DNA of 64,000 bases from Onchidella celtica (taxonomy: Eukaryota; Mollusca; Gastropoda; Systellommatophora; Onchidiidae). The DNA lies in assembly GCA_963931925.1 (NCBI GenBank), contig OZ007567.1, positions 78,976,686 through 79,040,685 of the forward strand, read 5' to 3'. The notes below the pieces were generated by a model. It made no database searches. It was not told the origin of the DNA and worked only from the letters and a program-made list of their open reading frames with translations. The translations under genes were made by a program, and so were the position numbers. Shown in pieces: positions 22,731 to 34,044 of the stretch (the first letter of the stretch is position 1; the number at the start of each line of letters is the position of its first letter).

Positions 22731-22833
22731 TTCCATGCCTGTCATCCATAACAACATCATAATAATTAACAAAGGCACGCATCTCATCTGGTCTGTGGGA
22801 TAAGGTTTTGAAAACATTTGGAACAAAGCCAGC
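22731..22833 (-). CDS. AhpD/CMD-type protein, exon encoding the GFVPNVF segment
   Basis: The exon follows CTACACAG and ends before GTGAGTAT, giving 34 codons plus 1 base. It reads AGFVPNVFKTLSHRPDEMRA and then FVNYYDVVMDDRHG. GFVPNVFxxLxHRP is a highly recognisable motif of peroxidase-related CMD/AhpD proteins. The single left-over base joins the two bases that open the exon at 18676 to make one Ser codon, which ties the exons into one transcript. An overlapping open frame of 163 codons on the same strand is a shadow. Confidence 0.88.
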
Positions 22834-23135
22834 CTGTGTAGATAAAAAGTGAGAGGAAACTATTCACTTGGAGTGGCTTTCAAAATGGAATCCTTAAGAT
22901 AACGGCTGTCTGAGGAGTTCTCTGAACAACGCATGGATTCAATTCAAAGAATACGCAATCGAGATCTGATGTTAAAGACAGGTGGCTTCAGTATTATAAG
23001 CTGTTCATGTGAAGTTCTGTTGAGTACTTTGTCAAAGGTTGTTGAGTGAAGTCATGACTACTTTTAATATCATCAGATGAAGTAAAATAATATCATTAGT
23101 TGGTTCAGAGGAAAAGAATATATGGTAAGTATATA

Positions 23136-24326
23136 CAGTAAAACCTGCTTAAACCAAAAAGTGGATAATTAGAAGTTTCCTTTTATCCAATAAGATTTCC
23201 ACAGCCCTAAAGTAGTCCCTCTATATTTCTCATAAGTTCACAGCTCTTTACATGTACAGGAAACTACGTCATTCCCTTTTAAACCAAGAGCTTCTCTCTC
23301 ACTTACTTGGTCAACGAAGGTGCTGTCTCGAAAGTGCAATGTCTTGGTTGATGTGAAATAAATTATCCCCATTTGTTAATTTCATTCCCGACTGTTTTTG
23401 GCAATTTTTCGACTGTCACTGAACTGACTGACAAAGATACCAATTACCAGACAGAATGGCGGTGCTGCCACCATTCGTAGTTTTTTTTTTTTAAAACCAA
23501 TTAGATGAAGTTCCCGGCATTATCTGGGATAAACCTGTGAACCCACCATTCTCTCTCTCTCTTTCTTTTTGGTCTACAAAGCTTCCCATAATCTATAGTC
23601 TTACTACAGATTCCATGCGCTCCTGAGCACTACTCACTCATTTGTGATAGGGAAATTGTGCGCATGTAAGTGAACGCATAATAATATCGTTTCCGCTGCA
23701 ATGGGCTTTCGACAGGGAGCCAAAACAAAGATCATTGTATTTTACATGTTTACAACTTTTTATTTAAAAATACCTGAAACTTGAATCAACACAATTGGTC
23801 GATACAAAAGCGACTGGACTGCATTAGTTGACACTTTAGAAAATTAATTTTGCAATTTTTGAAAATGTCACTTGGGCTATAGCCTCGAGCAAAAAACAGG
23901 GTCAAAATTACACCACAATAAACTACTTCTGCCACTATTTTTTTTTATAATATGATTACTCTCCCATTTTCTCATTTTTCTATGGGCCATTATAAATGTG
24001 ACATGGATGTTACACCAATCACAATAACTTCACCAACAGTTTATCACCACCCAGGTTTTTTGTTTTTTTTATTGACTACTGTGCATAAACACATAGCTCA
24101 TTCACACACACACATACACACAAATGACATATACACAGTAGAGTTTGTTGGATTCAGTACATCAAGAGGGTGAGGGAATAGAGTAAAATTTCTAAGGTGT
24201 TTTATGCTGCTTCCCTTTAAGAGACTAAAAATGGGGATTTGAAAACAATCACTCTTGATCTAAAATACTGTTAATACAAAATAAACTAGTCAGTCCCCTG
24301 AATTTTGGCTAAAGCAGGTTCCACTG
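23136..24326. mobile_element. pogo-like element, about 1.2 kb
   Basis: The ends are CAGTAAAACCTGCTTAAACCAAAA and, reverse complemented, CAGTGGAACCTGCTTTAGCCAAAA. TA lies on each side (23134-23135, 24327-24328), as expected for pogo/Tigger relatives. No transposase is readable. It lies in the intron between the AhpD-type exons at 22833 and 24459. Confidence 0.78.
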
Positions 24327-24458
24327 TAGATACAAAACCTACATAGTACATTCCTTACCTAGATGCAAATCTGAATTTTAAAATGCTTTTAACTTTGACA
24401 ATTGGACAATAGTTAGAACTACAAAATTTCATAAATTTGCTAACATATATTACGTTAC

Positions 24459-24611
24459 CTTTTCCTCGGACACTCGCATTAGTTCCTGTAGGTCAGAAGG
24501 TAAGGAACTTGCATCAGGGATAGGAAAACGGGATATTGGTCGCTCTTGATTGGACCCACCACTACTTCCACTTGATGCAGCCCTTACCAAATTAAGGGAT
24601 GAGCGAGGAAC
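24459..24611 (-). CDS. AhpD/CMD-type protein, N-terminal exon
   Basis: The exon follows a long T run and CAG and ends AAG|GTAACG, giving 51 codons in phase 0. It starts VPRSSLNLVRAASSGSSGGS, an Arg/Ser-rich, acid-free stretch that could be the end of a mitochondrial targeting peptide. It continues with ISRFPIPDASSLPSDLQELM, which matches the N-terminal signature of peroxidase-related CMD/AhpD proteins (I-R-F-P-x-P). The first exon with the start codon is not identified to the right. The four exons joined would give about 216 residues, normal for the family. No damage is visible in any of the four. Confidence 0.83.
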
Positions 24612-27529
24612 CTGAAAAAAAAAATCAGAATGACATATTGCTAACAAAGTCTCGAGATTTTTTTGTACATTAGTTATCAGACACAAATTACAGAAACTGG
24701 ACAATTATAAAATGAAAATGTGTGACATCTGCACCCCTGCCACATGCATGATACTGACACTTGTGAATTTCTGTAATTTTATTTTAATTTTTCACTCTGA
24801 TTTATCTTATTACAGAAAGGGCCAAAAAAAAACAAAACAAGGTAAACAATGCTTGGGCAGAAAAACAAAATACCCAATATGTTCATGAACAGTCCAAGGA
24901 AACACTGAAATTTGATTCCTTGGTGAATAAGAAGCACACACTGTTTGTTAACTTGGAATCTTATCTAATTTCCTTCACAATCTGCTACCAAAAGTTTTGA
25001 TGCAAAGTTATTGAAAGGAGCACTCACCCTTAATCTTATTGTCAATCCAAATTAAAGCGTTCCACTATATGATTATAGACTCCTAGTTACAATGATCATG
25101 CAAAACTTGTTTCATGAATCAGATGGTTTCTTGTTTTATCTTCATTTGGTACCGAATGAAAGAAAGAAAATGCTTTTTGAATTTTTAAAGTTGGACCACT
25201 AATGTTGGAGTTATGAATTTTTAAAGAAATTTTTTGTAGTGATAATTTTCCTTAGAAATGTCAAAAGTCACCCATTTTTCAGAAAGCATAATCTCAAATG
25301 TTGTGGTTCAAGTCTTGTTACTGTACTGGATTAATGAAACTCACTGAAATTTTCAAGAGTTCTTTAATTGCATAGCCTTGATATGCATACAAAATTTTAT
25401 GTCAATATCTTTGTACATAAATTCAACCTCGTCATAAAAACTGTTATTAATTTGGCAATTTGTATTTTTGCATCATAAGATACACAAAAAATATTTTTAT
25501 CTAAAAAAGACCCTACTCTCAATTTCTTTGAATCAGAATTCAATTCACGTGTCAATTTGCAGTTGGATACTAATTAAGAGATAATGAAAGTAAAAAGACA
25601 TTGTTTCAGGTGTGAATTAAACATAGACATTCATTAAAAAGAAGCCGAGCACGTTCTATTCAGTGTGTCATCATAATGAGGAAAGAATCTCTCATGAGAG
25701 GTTCAGCTGGATAGGTGCACTCAAAGTTGGCGAGTTAGTCCTCTAGATGACGTTTTTACAGTAAATGCGGGGCTCGGCGATTAACACTTAGAAGACGAAA
25801 TATGTGCCCAACTAAGTCTAATGTCCGGTAACTCATGGTACTCCTTCTGGTTTTAGTCTAGCAGACTTGATATTTTTTATTGATCATGATTCTGTTGCAC
25901 AGCTGTAGGCTACTAGTACTATACAAATTATTATCATGCCAATAATGTTCAAATCCTCAGCTGTGGATAGACTGCTAACAAGACTTTCAAACAACTGAAT
26001 TTTGAGAGATGATATCAAATTCTTTGTCTATTCTGGCCAGAGGGAATACATACGAATGTAGGCAACTTTTATGGGTCCTTACAGGGTTTAGAGATAGATT
26101 TCTCGATCATTTGAGATCACTGCTACGAGTATAGATCTAGATCTAGACTATTATCCACACTCAAATTGCCTAATCAAAGAACTGGGGTTTAAGCCCCTCT
26201 CCATTTAGAAACGTCGCTAGTTGTGTTGCATAATGTGAATAGTTTTTATTTGGCCACAAACTGGGGGTCAACAACCTGGCAACTCCTGGCCAGGAGGGAC
26301 AAGGGGAACTACTGGGAAGGAGAAATAACGGACACTTCCTGTGGAGTCACACAAAAGTTGTGGGTGAAGTGGTTATGACTCAAACAATCATTGTAATGTT
26401 ATAATATTTGTATTCTAGAGTCTAGACCTCTAGTCTAACCCTTGCATTGAGCAGAATGTTGACACAACAGATTTCTGCACTAAAGTGCAGTTTAGTCCCC
26501 CGGCTATTTTTCTCCTATTCATGTTCCCCCATTCCCAGAGCAAAACCAACTCCCTCCGTAATGGTTCATTTTCCAAATTGCAGGGGTATACAGATCCCAA
26601 AAAGGATGCAACTTTAGGAGCGGCTATTTGCTGGGTGGTCGCAGGGACTCTGCCCCCCCCCCCCCCGTGAGTTAGTCTTAAATAGGGATGTTTTCTAGGC
26701 TATAGTAAATGCCAAGTTCGGCGATTCCCTGCCTAGAATTCTGACTGCAGGCATGCGACCCTTCTTTTCATGGACCGTGTGAAAATATCTGCTGATTTTT
26801 TAAATGAAATCAGGAGGATGAAGAATCTGACGGAACAGCCGAAACACATATGACCTGCACAAGAAAAGTTAAGGGCGCTAAACTGCTTTTTACCCATTCA
26901 TTGTCAAATTTTTTAGGGAGTGGCTATTCTTACGGCAGTTTGTTATTCAACTTAATGCTGGGCCTACTTGGGGCGCTTTTTCGGTTGTTCCCACCCCAGT
27001 TAATTACTTACGTAGGCTATATTAGTCGATTGTCAGATTGATATGTAACGACGTGAGGGTCTAGTCAGTTTGTATCATCGAGGCCGTAGGCCGATGTTCG
27101 TCTGGGCAGTAGTCAGATTGATATATCAGGGAAAGCTGCCGGGGTAGCTATGTATTGTTTTCACTCGGACTGGAACGCATTCGGAAGTCCTTCCGTCAAC
27201 TAAGGAGGATCAGTTGGGAAACTGATGCTGTAAGGTTGGCCTTTTCTGGCACACGATGTTCAAAATGTTACAGAGACAATGTATTTATGCCCTACGTCAT
27301 CATTTTGTGACTGCCGTAAGAATAGCCACAGCCAATTTCTTATTGTTTGATTGTTTTAACTTTTATCTAGATCTATTCAATTTTCCACTTTCTTTTTCTG
27401 TTGTTTTTACGTTTTTTTTTCCCTTGAAAAAGCTGTTGCCGAAATATCGGCCATTTTCTGTCTTCTCTTTTCGCTTGCGTTTCATTGTACCGTTTGGGTA
27501 TTATTTCTTGCGCGAGGCTTTACTTTGCT
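24612..27529. other. Non-coding; upstream part of the AhpD-type gene
   Basis: The missing first exon of the AhpD-type gene should lie here or further right, but I cannot point to it. A 14-base C run lies at about 26653-26666, and short AGATCT runs occur near 26131-26149. The phrase GTCAGATTGATAT occurs twice (about 27033 and 27112). Confidence 0.45.
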
Positions 27530-27810
27530 ACCAGATCTAGATCTACAACTTTTTCTTTTTGCCAAACTTTGACTTAGATCTAGAGTGTGTGTCTAGATCT
27601 AGATCTAGATCTAGATCTAGATTCTAGACTCGTAGAATGTCTAAATCTAGACTCTAGACCTAGACTAGATCTAGACTCTAGATCTAGATCCCTTCTGCTT
27701 CTTCTCTCTCGAAAATTACTAGGGCATGAAGTAGAACCATTTTCAGAGCATGACTACGTTACATGGTGGGCCCTAAGAATTAAATTTAGACCTAGATCTA
27801 GATCTGGTCT
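27530..27810. repeat. (AGATCT)n / TCTAGA-rich simple repeat
   Basis: Uninterrupted TCTAGATCTAGATC runs lie at 27590-27625, with degenerate TCTAGA/CTAGAC/AGATCT runs to 27700 and a last piece at 27785-27806. The motif is self-complementary. Similar short runs lie at 26131, 39470-39555, 40345-40395, 41398-41510 and 45555-45580. Confidence 0.9.
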
Positions 27811-30083
27811 GGTCTGAGACATTACCCGCAACGCTCGGATAATAGTGGTTGCAGACATCATTTTTGAGCCTTAACCTTTGACCCTCGGCGACCGGAGGAA
27901 GAAGGAATAGGTTTGTAGATCTTGTTGAACATTCGTTGAAAGATGTGGACAAAAAAAAGTTTCGTAATTTTATCCATGCGTTGAAGAAAAAAATATAAAA
28001 AAAGTCCAACAGTGCTCAAACTAAATATCTAACTGACCCCCCCCCCCCCCCCAAAAGGGGAAAAAATTGGACAGAATTGGACTTCTAATTCTTTTGGAAT
28101 GTACTGTGCAATTGGTTTCTTTGCTTTTTGAGGGATTAAACTTGCCATGTGTGTGCATGGTGCATTTTGTTGTATGGAATTTAAAAAAAAATACAATTCC
28201 TGGAAAGCACGGGTGGGAAATGAGTTTAGAAAATGACCCAGTCTTGAACATGTTATTTTATTATCCAATTAGGCAATCAAATTTCATTTTTTATTGAAAG
28301 GAGATGTTGCAGTTCTGTCATTATTTGAGAATTTCAGTGATGTTTTGTGGATCTGGATAATTTAGATTATGTTGAAAATACCACAGGAACCAAAATTTAC
28401 TGTTTTTGTGGACCTGCGCCTTGGAAATTATATAAATTACATGCATAAGACTGATCCACATGTAATTCCAAAACCCAAGTGTGATTATACTGCAGTTCAC
28501 ATTTTAAGTACAAACAAACTTTGGATGTTCTCCTGCCTGTCAATTCAAAATGAATAATACCACAATACCCATTTTATTGTTTGTCGATTTGTGCTACTTG
28601 GCTCCTCAGTAGAGAAAGCAGTTTTTCCATGCGAACCATCAGTGTGAACCTAGACAGTATGATCTTAAAAGTGATTGCACGCAAATATTTTTAAAGAAAC
28701 ATCATTTTGTGCAAATAAATTTGTTCTGGTTTTTTTTGCAAATAAAATGGCCAAAAAAATACAACTTTCACCCATCAAGTGCAAATGTGGCACAGCGGAG
28801 AAGCATTTCAAGCATATCATAAATCGATAATTCTGGTAACAAATTCAACGTTCACCAAATTGCAATTTTCTGGCATTCCAAAGAGGTGCCTCAAGTTTTT
28901 CTAGAGGCGTAGCTCTCTAATTCAATGAAATACACATTTAAAGATAAGTAAATATAGCTTACTCTGAAGAAAAAGTAATGAAAAGCACATAAATTTCTAT
29001 GAAAAAACTTTCTGTTTGTAGAAATGAAATTCAGGGTATAAAATATGATTTTTACATGTGTTTTCATGAAAGGACCTGTTTACAATTTACACTTATTGAC
29101 ACTTTTCACACAGGCTAATGGCAATCATAAATTGAAAACTGTGTACCAGAACTTCACCAAATTAAATGAGGCAATCATTTAGGGCATTCCATAGAGAGAC
29201 CTCAATTTTTCTAGATGCATAACCTCTCTTAGCAATTTCATCAGTGGAAAATGTCAGCTAACTATTGAAGGGAGAAGGTGGGGGAGCCCCATCTCTTTCT
29301 TTGTCTAGAAGAAAATGTGACGAAGGGTTGAGTATAAATATAATGAGGAAATGTCCAAGAGGGCTGTTTTATTCAGTACCAGTAGCTAATGAAAATGTGG
29401 ATTACAAAATGAAAACGATGGTTGGGAGGAATTTCCATCTATGATTTGTTTGACTGATTTGTTGGGGATACATAGGGGCACAGGTAATAGAAACAGGAAA
29501 CAGAACATAACTGTGATTGAAATTTAAAAATGTGTTAATGGAGGAAGATAAGATGATACTGATGCCATGCACATTTCATTATGCAGTTTCAGAAAACTTA
29601 GTTCACATACCATAGTTTGATCTGGGACCCTAAAAGTGTGCTGGGACCCTAAAAGTGTGCTGGATTTTCATGCTAAAGGGGTAAAATGCTTAAAAATGAC
29701 TGAATTTTATAGTAAAACTCTTCCAAAGGCACAATGGAGTCTTGCATGTGCAGTCTTCAGTTCACTCAGAATTATGAATGCTATCATGCATTAAACATCA
29801 GTAAAGAAATATACCATCAGGTAACAGCCAGGCTGACTACAACTGCTGAGTGGGACAATATGCCAGCTGTAAAATTCTCAGTGCACATGCTCTTAACAGA
29901 AACAGACTACAGCAAACACCAGGAAGGTTAAGAAGGAAGCTTATTTGGGAGTTTCTTTTCACTGTTCTTGATGTACATGTAATTGAAAAGAATAACCTTT
30001 TAGATTTTGACAGTGCCAGTGAGTGCAAAGTGTACCTTACCCTGACATGGATGGTTGGGTGGGTTTGTGTAAGGCTTGGATAC
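27811..30083. other. Non-coding; intron or intergenic
   Basis: No exon is recognised. A 16-base C run lies at about 28037-28052. A diverged direct repeat is visible: 28845-28925 and 29150-29245 share TTCACCAAATT and GGCATTCCA followed by CCTCAA-TTTTTCTAGA. An 18-base phrase GGGACCCTAAAAGTGTGCTG is tandemly doubled at about 29623-29662. Confidence 0.5.
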
Positions 30084-30209
30084 CTTGCAACACTTTGGAC
30101 GGGGTGATCAGAGTGTGCAAGGTTCATAGACCTAAGTCTGAGAACTGACAGTTCACCAACTTTGTCCTTTGTGAGGCGAAGAAAGGCACCACAATCTTGT
30201 TTCACCGTC
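30084..30209 (-). CDS. ZSWIM3-like gene (minus copy), exon 3
   Basis: The exon follows TTGTTTGCAG and ends before GTATCC. It completes the Lys codon left open by the exon at 37807. It reads DCGAFLRLTKDKVGELSVLR and SMNLAHSDHP. The pattern (Cys, then a beta-strand LRL, then a His-x2-His-like end) corresponds to the third exon of the plus-strand relative at 53674-53794 (GCSAFIKLLAIK and LHHTHE). Together with exons 1 and 2 it forms the FAR1/WRKY-like zinc-binding N-terminus of ZSWIM3-type, Mutator-derived proteins. It ends in phase 2 instead of the phase 0 of its relative. No following exon with a transposase-like domain is seen to the left. Confidence 0.7.
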
Positions 30210-31970
30210 CTGCAAACAACAGATGATAGCATCAAGAAGGATGATAAGACACATGCTAATTAATGATGATGTGTTAAGAAACATCTAGATGTTTGTTTGT
30301 TTGAAAGTTTTATCCCGAATTCCTAATTGCTTTGATGTCTGTCCCTTCTCTTATTAAAATCTCCTCTTTACATTTAAAAGTTGAGATAAATTTTTAAAGG
30401 AAACAAAAGTGGTAAAACTATCAGACTCATGCAAAAGATTATTTTGCATCACTTTCTGACAGGAGAAAATGAACACTAAGACTTTTATGGGAAGTGTTGC
30501 ATATACATGCAAATGTAACCAGAAGCTGACCACCTAAATGGCCAAGTCAGTACAATCAATCCATATTGATTGAAAACGTGTCATGAATGATACAGTTGCA
30601 GGCATACAGAAACTGAATTATCAAAACCAATCAACATTTTCTGTTTGTTCTGGTCACAAACATTACCAAGTACAACTCTCCTTAAAGTCCTACCAAAAAA
30701 TAAGTCCACTGTTGGCTGCACAACGGTGGGACTTCAGTGTTCTTCAAGTTTCACCAGAGGCAATATCTGGTGCTATAATTATAAATTCTAGTTTCACTTG
30801 GATTCATTTACACTACATAAAGTGTAAACTTTACACTGTAAAGAATATTAGAAACTATGGTTTGTCCAATAAATCTCCTCACACGCACAAGTTGAGGACA
30901 TAACCTCCCATCTCCTGAAACTTACGCAAAAATAATGTTTGAAGAGATCAAATTCCTATTGCAGGTGTATGTAGGCATGACAATTAACATACTCCACAGC
31001 CGGCAGCCCTACAGAAATCCCACACATAAGACTGACATCCAGTTTGCGTATAGGAATAACATTGTTCCTATGTAGATCCTCTCGTTACAACATCGTGCTG
31101 ATGTCGGTTTGACGTGTGGAACCTGCTCCTATGGTAATCCTACCAATCTTATGAAAATCAACATCGGACTGACACAGGGATGCTGACTGAGTTGGTATCA
31201 AAGAACAACCATGCGACCCATTCTTTCTTGTAAAAAGAATAAACTTAAAGTAAGAAAAGCTTTGACATGGGGTAGGCCTATGGGCTTCTTGCACTTTGCA
31301 GTTTTACTTTTATGTGTAATCTATAACTGTGCTATCTTCATTGGCCATTTTGAAGACCATCCTGAAGAGCAACTACCAAATTTTGTTCGCAACAGGCGTG
31401 CACAGCAAAAGGCACACATGTGGCCCACAAGAGCTTTGATACAGCCCACCAGTGCTTTTGAAAATAGTACGCACACTAACGACTACGGCATACCCTTAGA
31501 TTTGCCATTCTGGGTAGAGGGTTTGAAAATTTTCTTGTCTGCCTTACAGCTAATTTCCTGCGATCAGTGTGGCCATTGCGACACTGAGTTGTAAAAGCCT
31601 GGCCCAGAATTTCCTTGGTTACTGTTCTTTTCAGGTGAAGGTTAACTAACAACACCAGAAGATCCTTACAGTAGAATGGCATGGATAATAACTGATGCTG
31701 ATTCACAGATAGAAGATAGCCTACTGGTCCAGTAAAGTTGAGTGAACAAAACAATAAACAGGTGATCCATCTAGGCCAAGACCTGACCACTGCAAGCACC
31801 AAAGTGCTAGGGAGAGGGAGTGGGGTGGGGAAAGAGAGGGATGATGAAATTAAGATTATCAGGGGCAGTGCCAAGAACCTTGCTTTAGTAGATACGCCTG
31901 TGCCTCAGAAGCCATTAGAGGTTTGTAACTCTGTGCCTTCGATGGAGAAAGCAGTGCACTTAAAACAGAA
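30210..31970. other. Intron of the minus ZSWIM3-like gene
   Basis: No other coding exon is supported. The open frames at 31211-31594 (plus) and 31476-31874 (minus) overlap each other and show no family features. Confidence 0.45.
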
Positions 31971-32188
31971 CACCTTTCTCATTCATGAAGAATCACTTAT
32001 AATTTAATGTTGTGGATGCATTGGTTATTTACAGCCATATTAAAGAACTGGTATTTTCCAGGGTACATTGGGAGGCTAACACCTTTCTCACTGCATGAAG
32101 AATCACTTTATAATTTAATGTTGTGGATGCATTGGTCATTTACAGCCATATTAAAGAACTGGTATTTTCCAGGGTACATTGGGAGGCT
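31971..32188. repeat. Tandem duplication of about 110 bp
   Basis: Two copies of a unit starting CACCTTTCTC and ending CATTGGGAGGCT lie at 31971-32077 and 32080-32188, differing at a few positions plus a 2-base insertion. It lies about 400 bases left of element B. Confidence 0.9.
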
Positions 32189-32588
32189 CTGCAGGCAACA
32201 AGGTTTATTTTACAAACTTCCACATATTATTGCAACTGCTCTTTATTATCACTATGTTTTTCAAACACATTTATGGGTACTTTTCTATGATAATTATTGT
32301 CACAAAGTCGGGAGCAAGCAAAGGTATTGCTCGCCAAGCTCTGTAACCCCTTACAAAATATCAGGGAATCTCACGCTTGCTCTGCCAAAACACCAAGACA
32401 AGACCCAAGATAGAATATAAATCAATTACTAAGTTTAATATTGATAATAATGCTACTAAGGATAATGTCGAAATATGGATGATATAAACACATCAAACAG
32501 CAAGAAAGAAAGATAATAAGAGCAAACGAATAAACAGATTAGACCCGATCGACAATGACAGATACTGTGAATAATATGCAAATAAATG

Positions 32589-33510
32589 TGTCACGAGTGG
32601 AGTGAGCGATAGTTAATAATTACGGGGGGAAAGGAGGAGAGTAGAATTAACGCACGTAGACAAGTAAGGAAAAGCGTGCATGTTATGAGTGGTGGGGGTC
32701 TGAATGAGGCGAAAGCGCTGTATTACTATCACTGCAAGTTAGAAGGTCCTAGAGAACGGACGCAAGAGAAAGCCCAGCGGGCGAACATAAGGAGAGCAGT
32801 CGGAAGACTTGGGAGTAGTGTTATTCCAGTGATGACTGGTGTCGGGGACGGGCCGAAGAGCCACCTCGGTGAGCACAGGGGATAGGCCAGCATAGGGCCG
32901 GAGGCCACACATAGGCCAAGAGTGAGGCTGTCGGTGCAGGACAGTAGAGGCACATAAAGTCGTGGCAGTCTGGCAACGGACAGGGACGTAGATATGAGCG
33001 TGAATGTGCTAATTGAAATGATAATGTACTATTGCCATGTTGATGTGCCAGTGGAATGATAATGTACTATTGCCACGTTGATGGGCTCTTGAAATGATAA
33101 TGTGCTATTGCCATGTTGATGGGCTATTGAAATGATAATGTGCTATTGCCCTGCTGAGGTGCTAGTGGAATGCTAAGGTGTTATGGCACTAGGAAGGTGA
33201 TATTGAGAGACTGCGGTGCCAGTGAATTATTAATGTGCTATTAAGACCCTGAGGGGAGAGGCTGAGGCCAAAGTGTCTTTAGGAAGTAACTACCGGGTTG
33301 TGGATCCGAGGAAGAGTGCATGTGGGAATAAGGCCATTGTACGGCAGTTAAATTCAATAATATAATGCATGTAATTGCGCTATTATCTGTATAATTATGT
33401 TTAATAAATGTGTGAGTCTGATGGGTTGTTCTGTTAAGTGTTAAACTTGTTCGTTCGTGATTGTTGTCCTGTCATAACTTATTACATCTCCCAGTCTGGG
33501 ATTTGTGACA
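32589..33510 (+). mobile_element. Element B, 5' LTR
   Basis: It begins TGTCACGAGTGG and ends TTTGTGACA. The same first ten bases open the LTR of element A, although the rest is unrelated. It holds a run of 37-38-bp repeats (33016-33190) and AATAAA at 33403-33408. Reading frames inside it are accidental. Confidence 0.95.
33016..33190 (+). repeat. 37-38-bp tandem repeats inside the element B LTR
   Basis: About five degenerate copies of a unit like GAAATGATAATGTGCTATTG followed by CCATGTTGATG lie in a row. The same array is at 35877-36050 in the 3' LTR and, reduced, in the LTR of element C (about 59790-59905). Confidence 0.85.
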
Positions 33511-33511
33511 C

Positions 33512-33524
33512 TGGGGGCTCGTCC
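33512..33524 (+). promoter_or_regulatory. Primer-binding site of element B
   Basis: TGGGGGCTCGTCC starts one base after the 5' LTR. It matches the 5' thirteen bases of the tRNA-Pro primer site. The match then stops (TGTTTACC), so only a short primer duplex is predicted. Confidence 0.8.
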
Positions 33525-34044
33525 TGTTTACCTGTGGTCATTTTGACATTGTGTATTCGTCATATCTAGTTGTTTTTCTGTTGTGCTAGGAATTCGTGCT
33601 GTTGTCCTTGTTCGTGGGATGAATGGAAATTTCATGATGGTATAATTTATGTATATTTATGAATATGTATTGATGCATGTATTTTGATCAATATGTATTA
33701 ATGTGTACTTAAATTTCTGCAGAGTGTGTGTGCCAGCCTGTAGAGCTCAAGCAGCCAGAGCTCCGAGAAAGGGGAGAAATTGAAATCAAGGGTGAAAGTT
33801 AAGTGAAAAATTTGTGCCCTGGATTGAGGGCTGTCTCTTCTTCTGTCTTTTTCTCTGTTTTTGCTGTTTTCGTTGTAATTGATTGTACGGGCGGTGGCGC
33901 GGGTTTGCTGTGGTGAACTTGGTTTGTCCTCTTCGGGAGGTGGGCTAATCTAGGAACCACGCTCATCACAGTGAACAGTTCTATAGGGACCTGTATTTTT
34001 GTTTAGATTGTGTCGTTCCGTTTGCAGGCCAAGTTCCTCACCTC

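Noticed and set aside
22335-22826. 163-codon minus-strand frame over an AhpD-type exon
   Set aside because: The conserved protein is in another frame of the same strand with good splice sites. This frame is a shadow that also runs through a transposon.
24459-30084. Fusion of the ZSWIM3-like exons 1-3 with the AhpD-type exons on the same strand
   Set aside because: Joining exon 3 (phase 2) to the exon at 24611 gives a stop after eight codons. The AhpD exon is in phase 0.
31211-31874. Opposed open frames of about 130 codons near the 110-bp duplication
   Set aside because: They overlap each other, have no family features and no clear splice signals.
32676-32953. Open frames inside the LTR of element B (also 35537-35814 and 59954-60157)
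   Set aside because: They repeat only because the LTR repeats. There is no domain, and they overlap on both strands.
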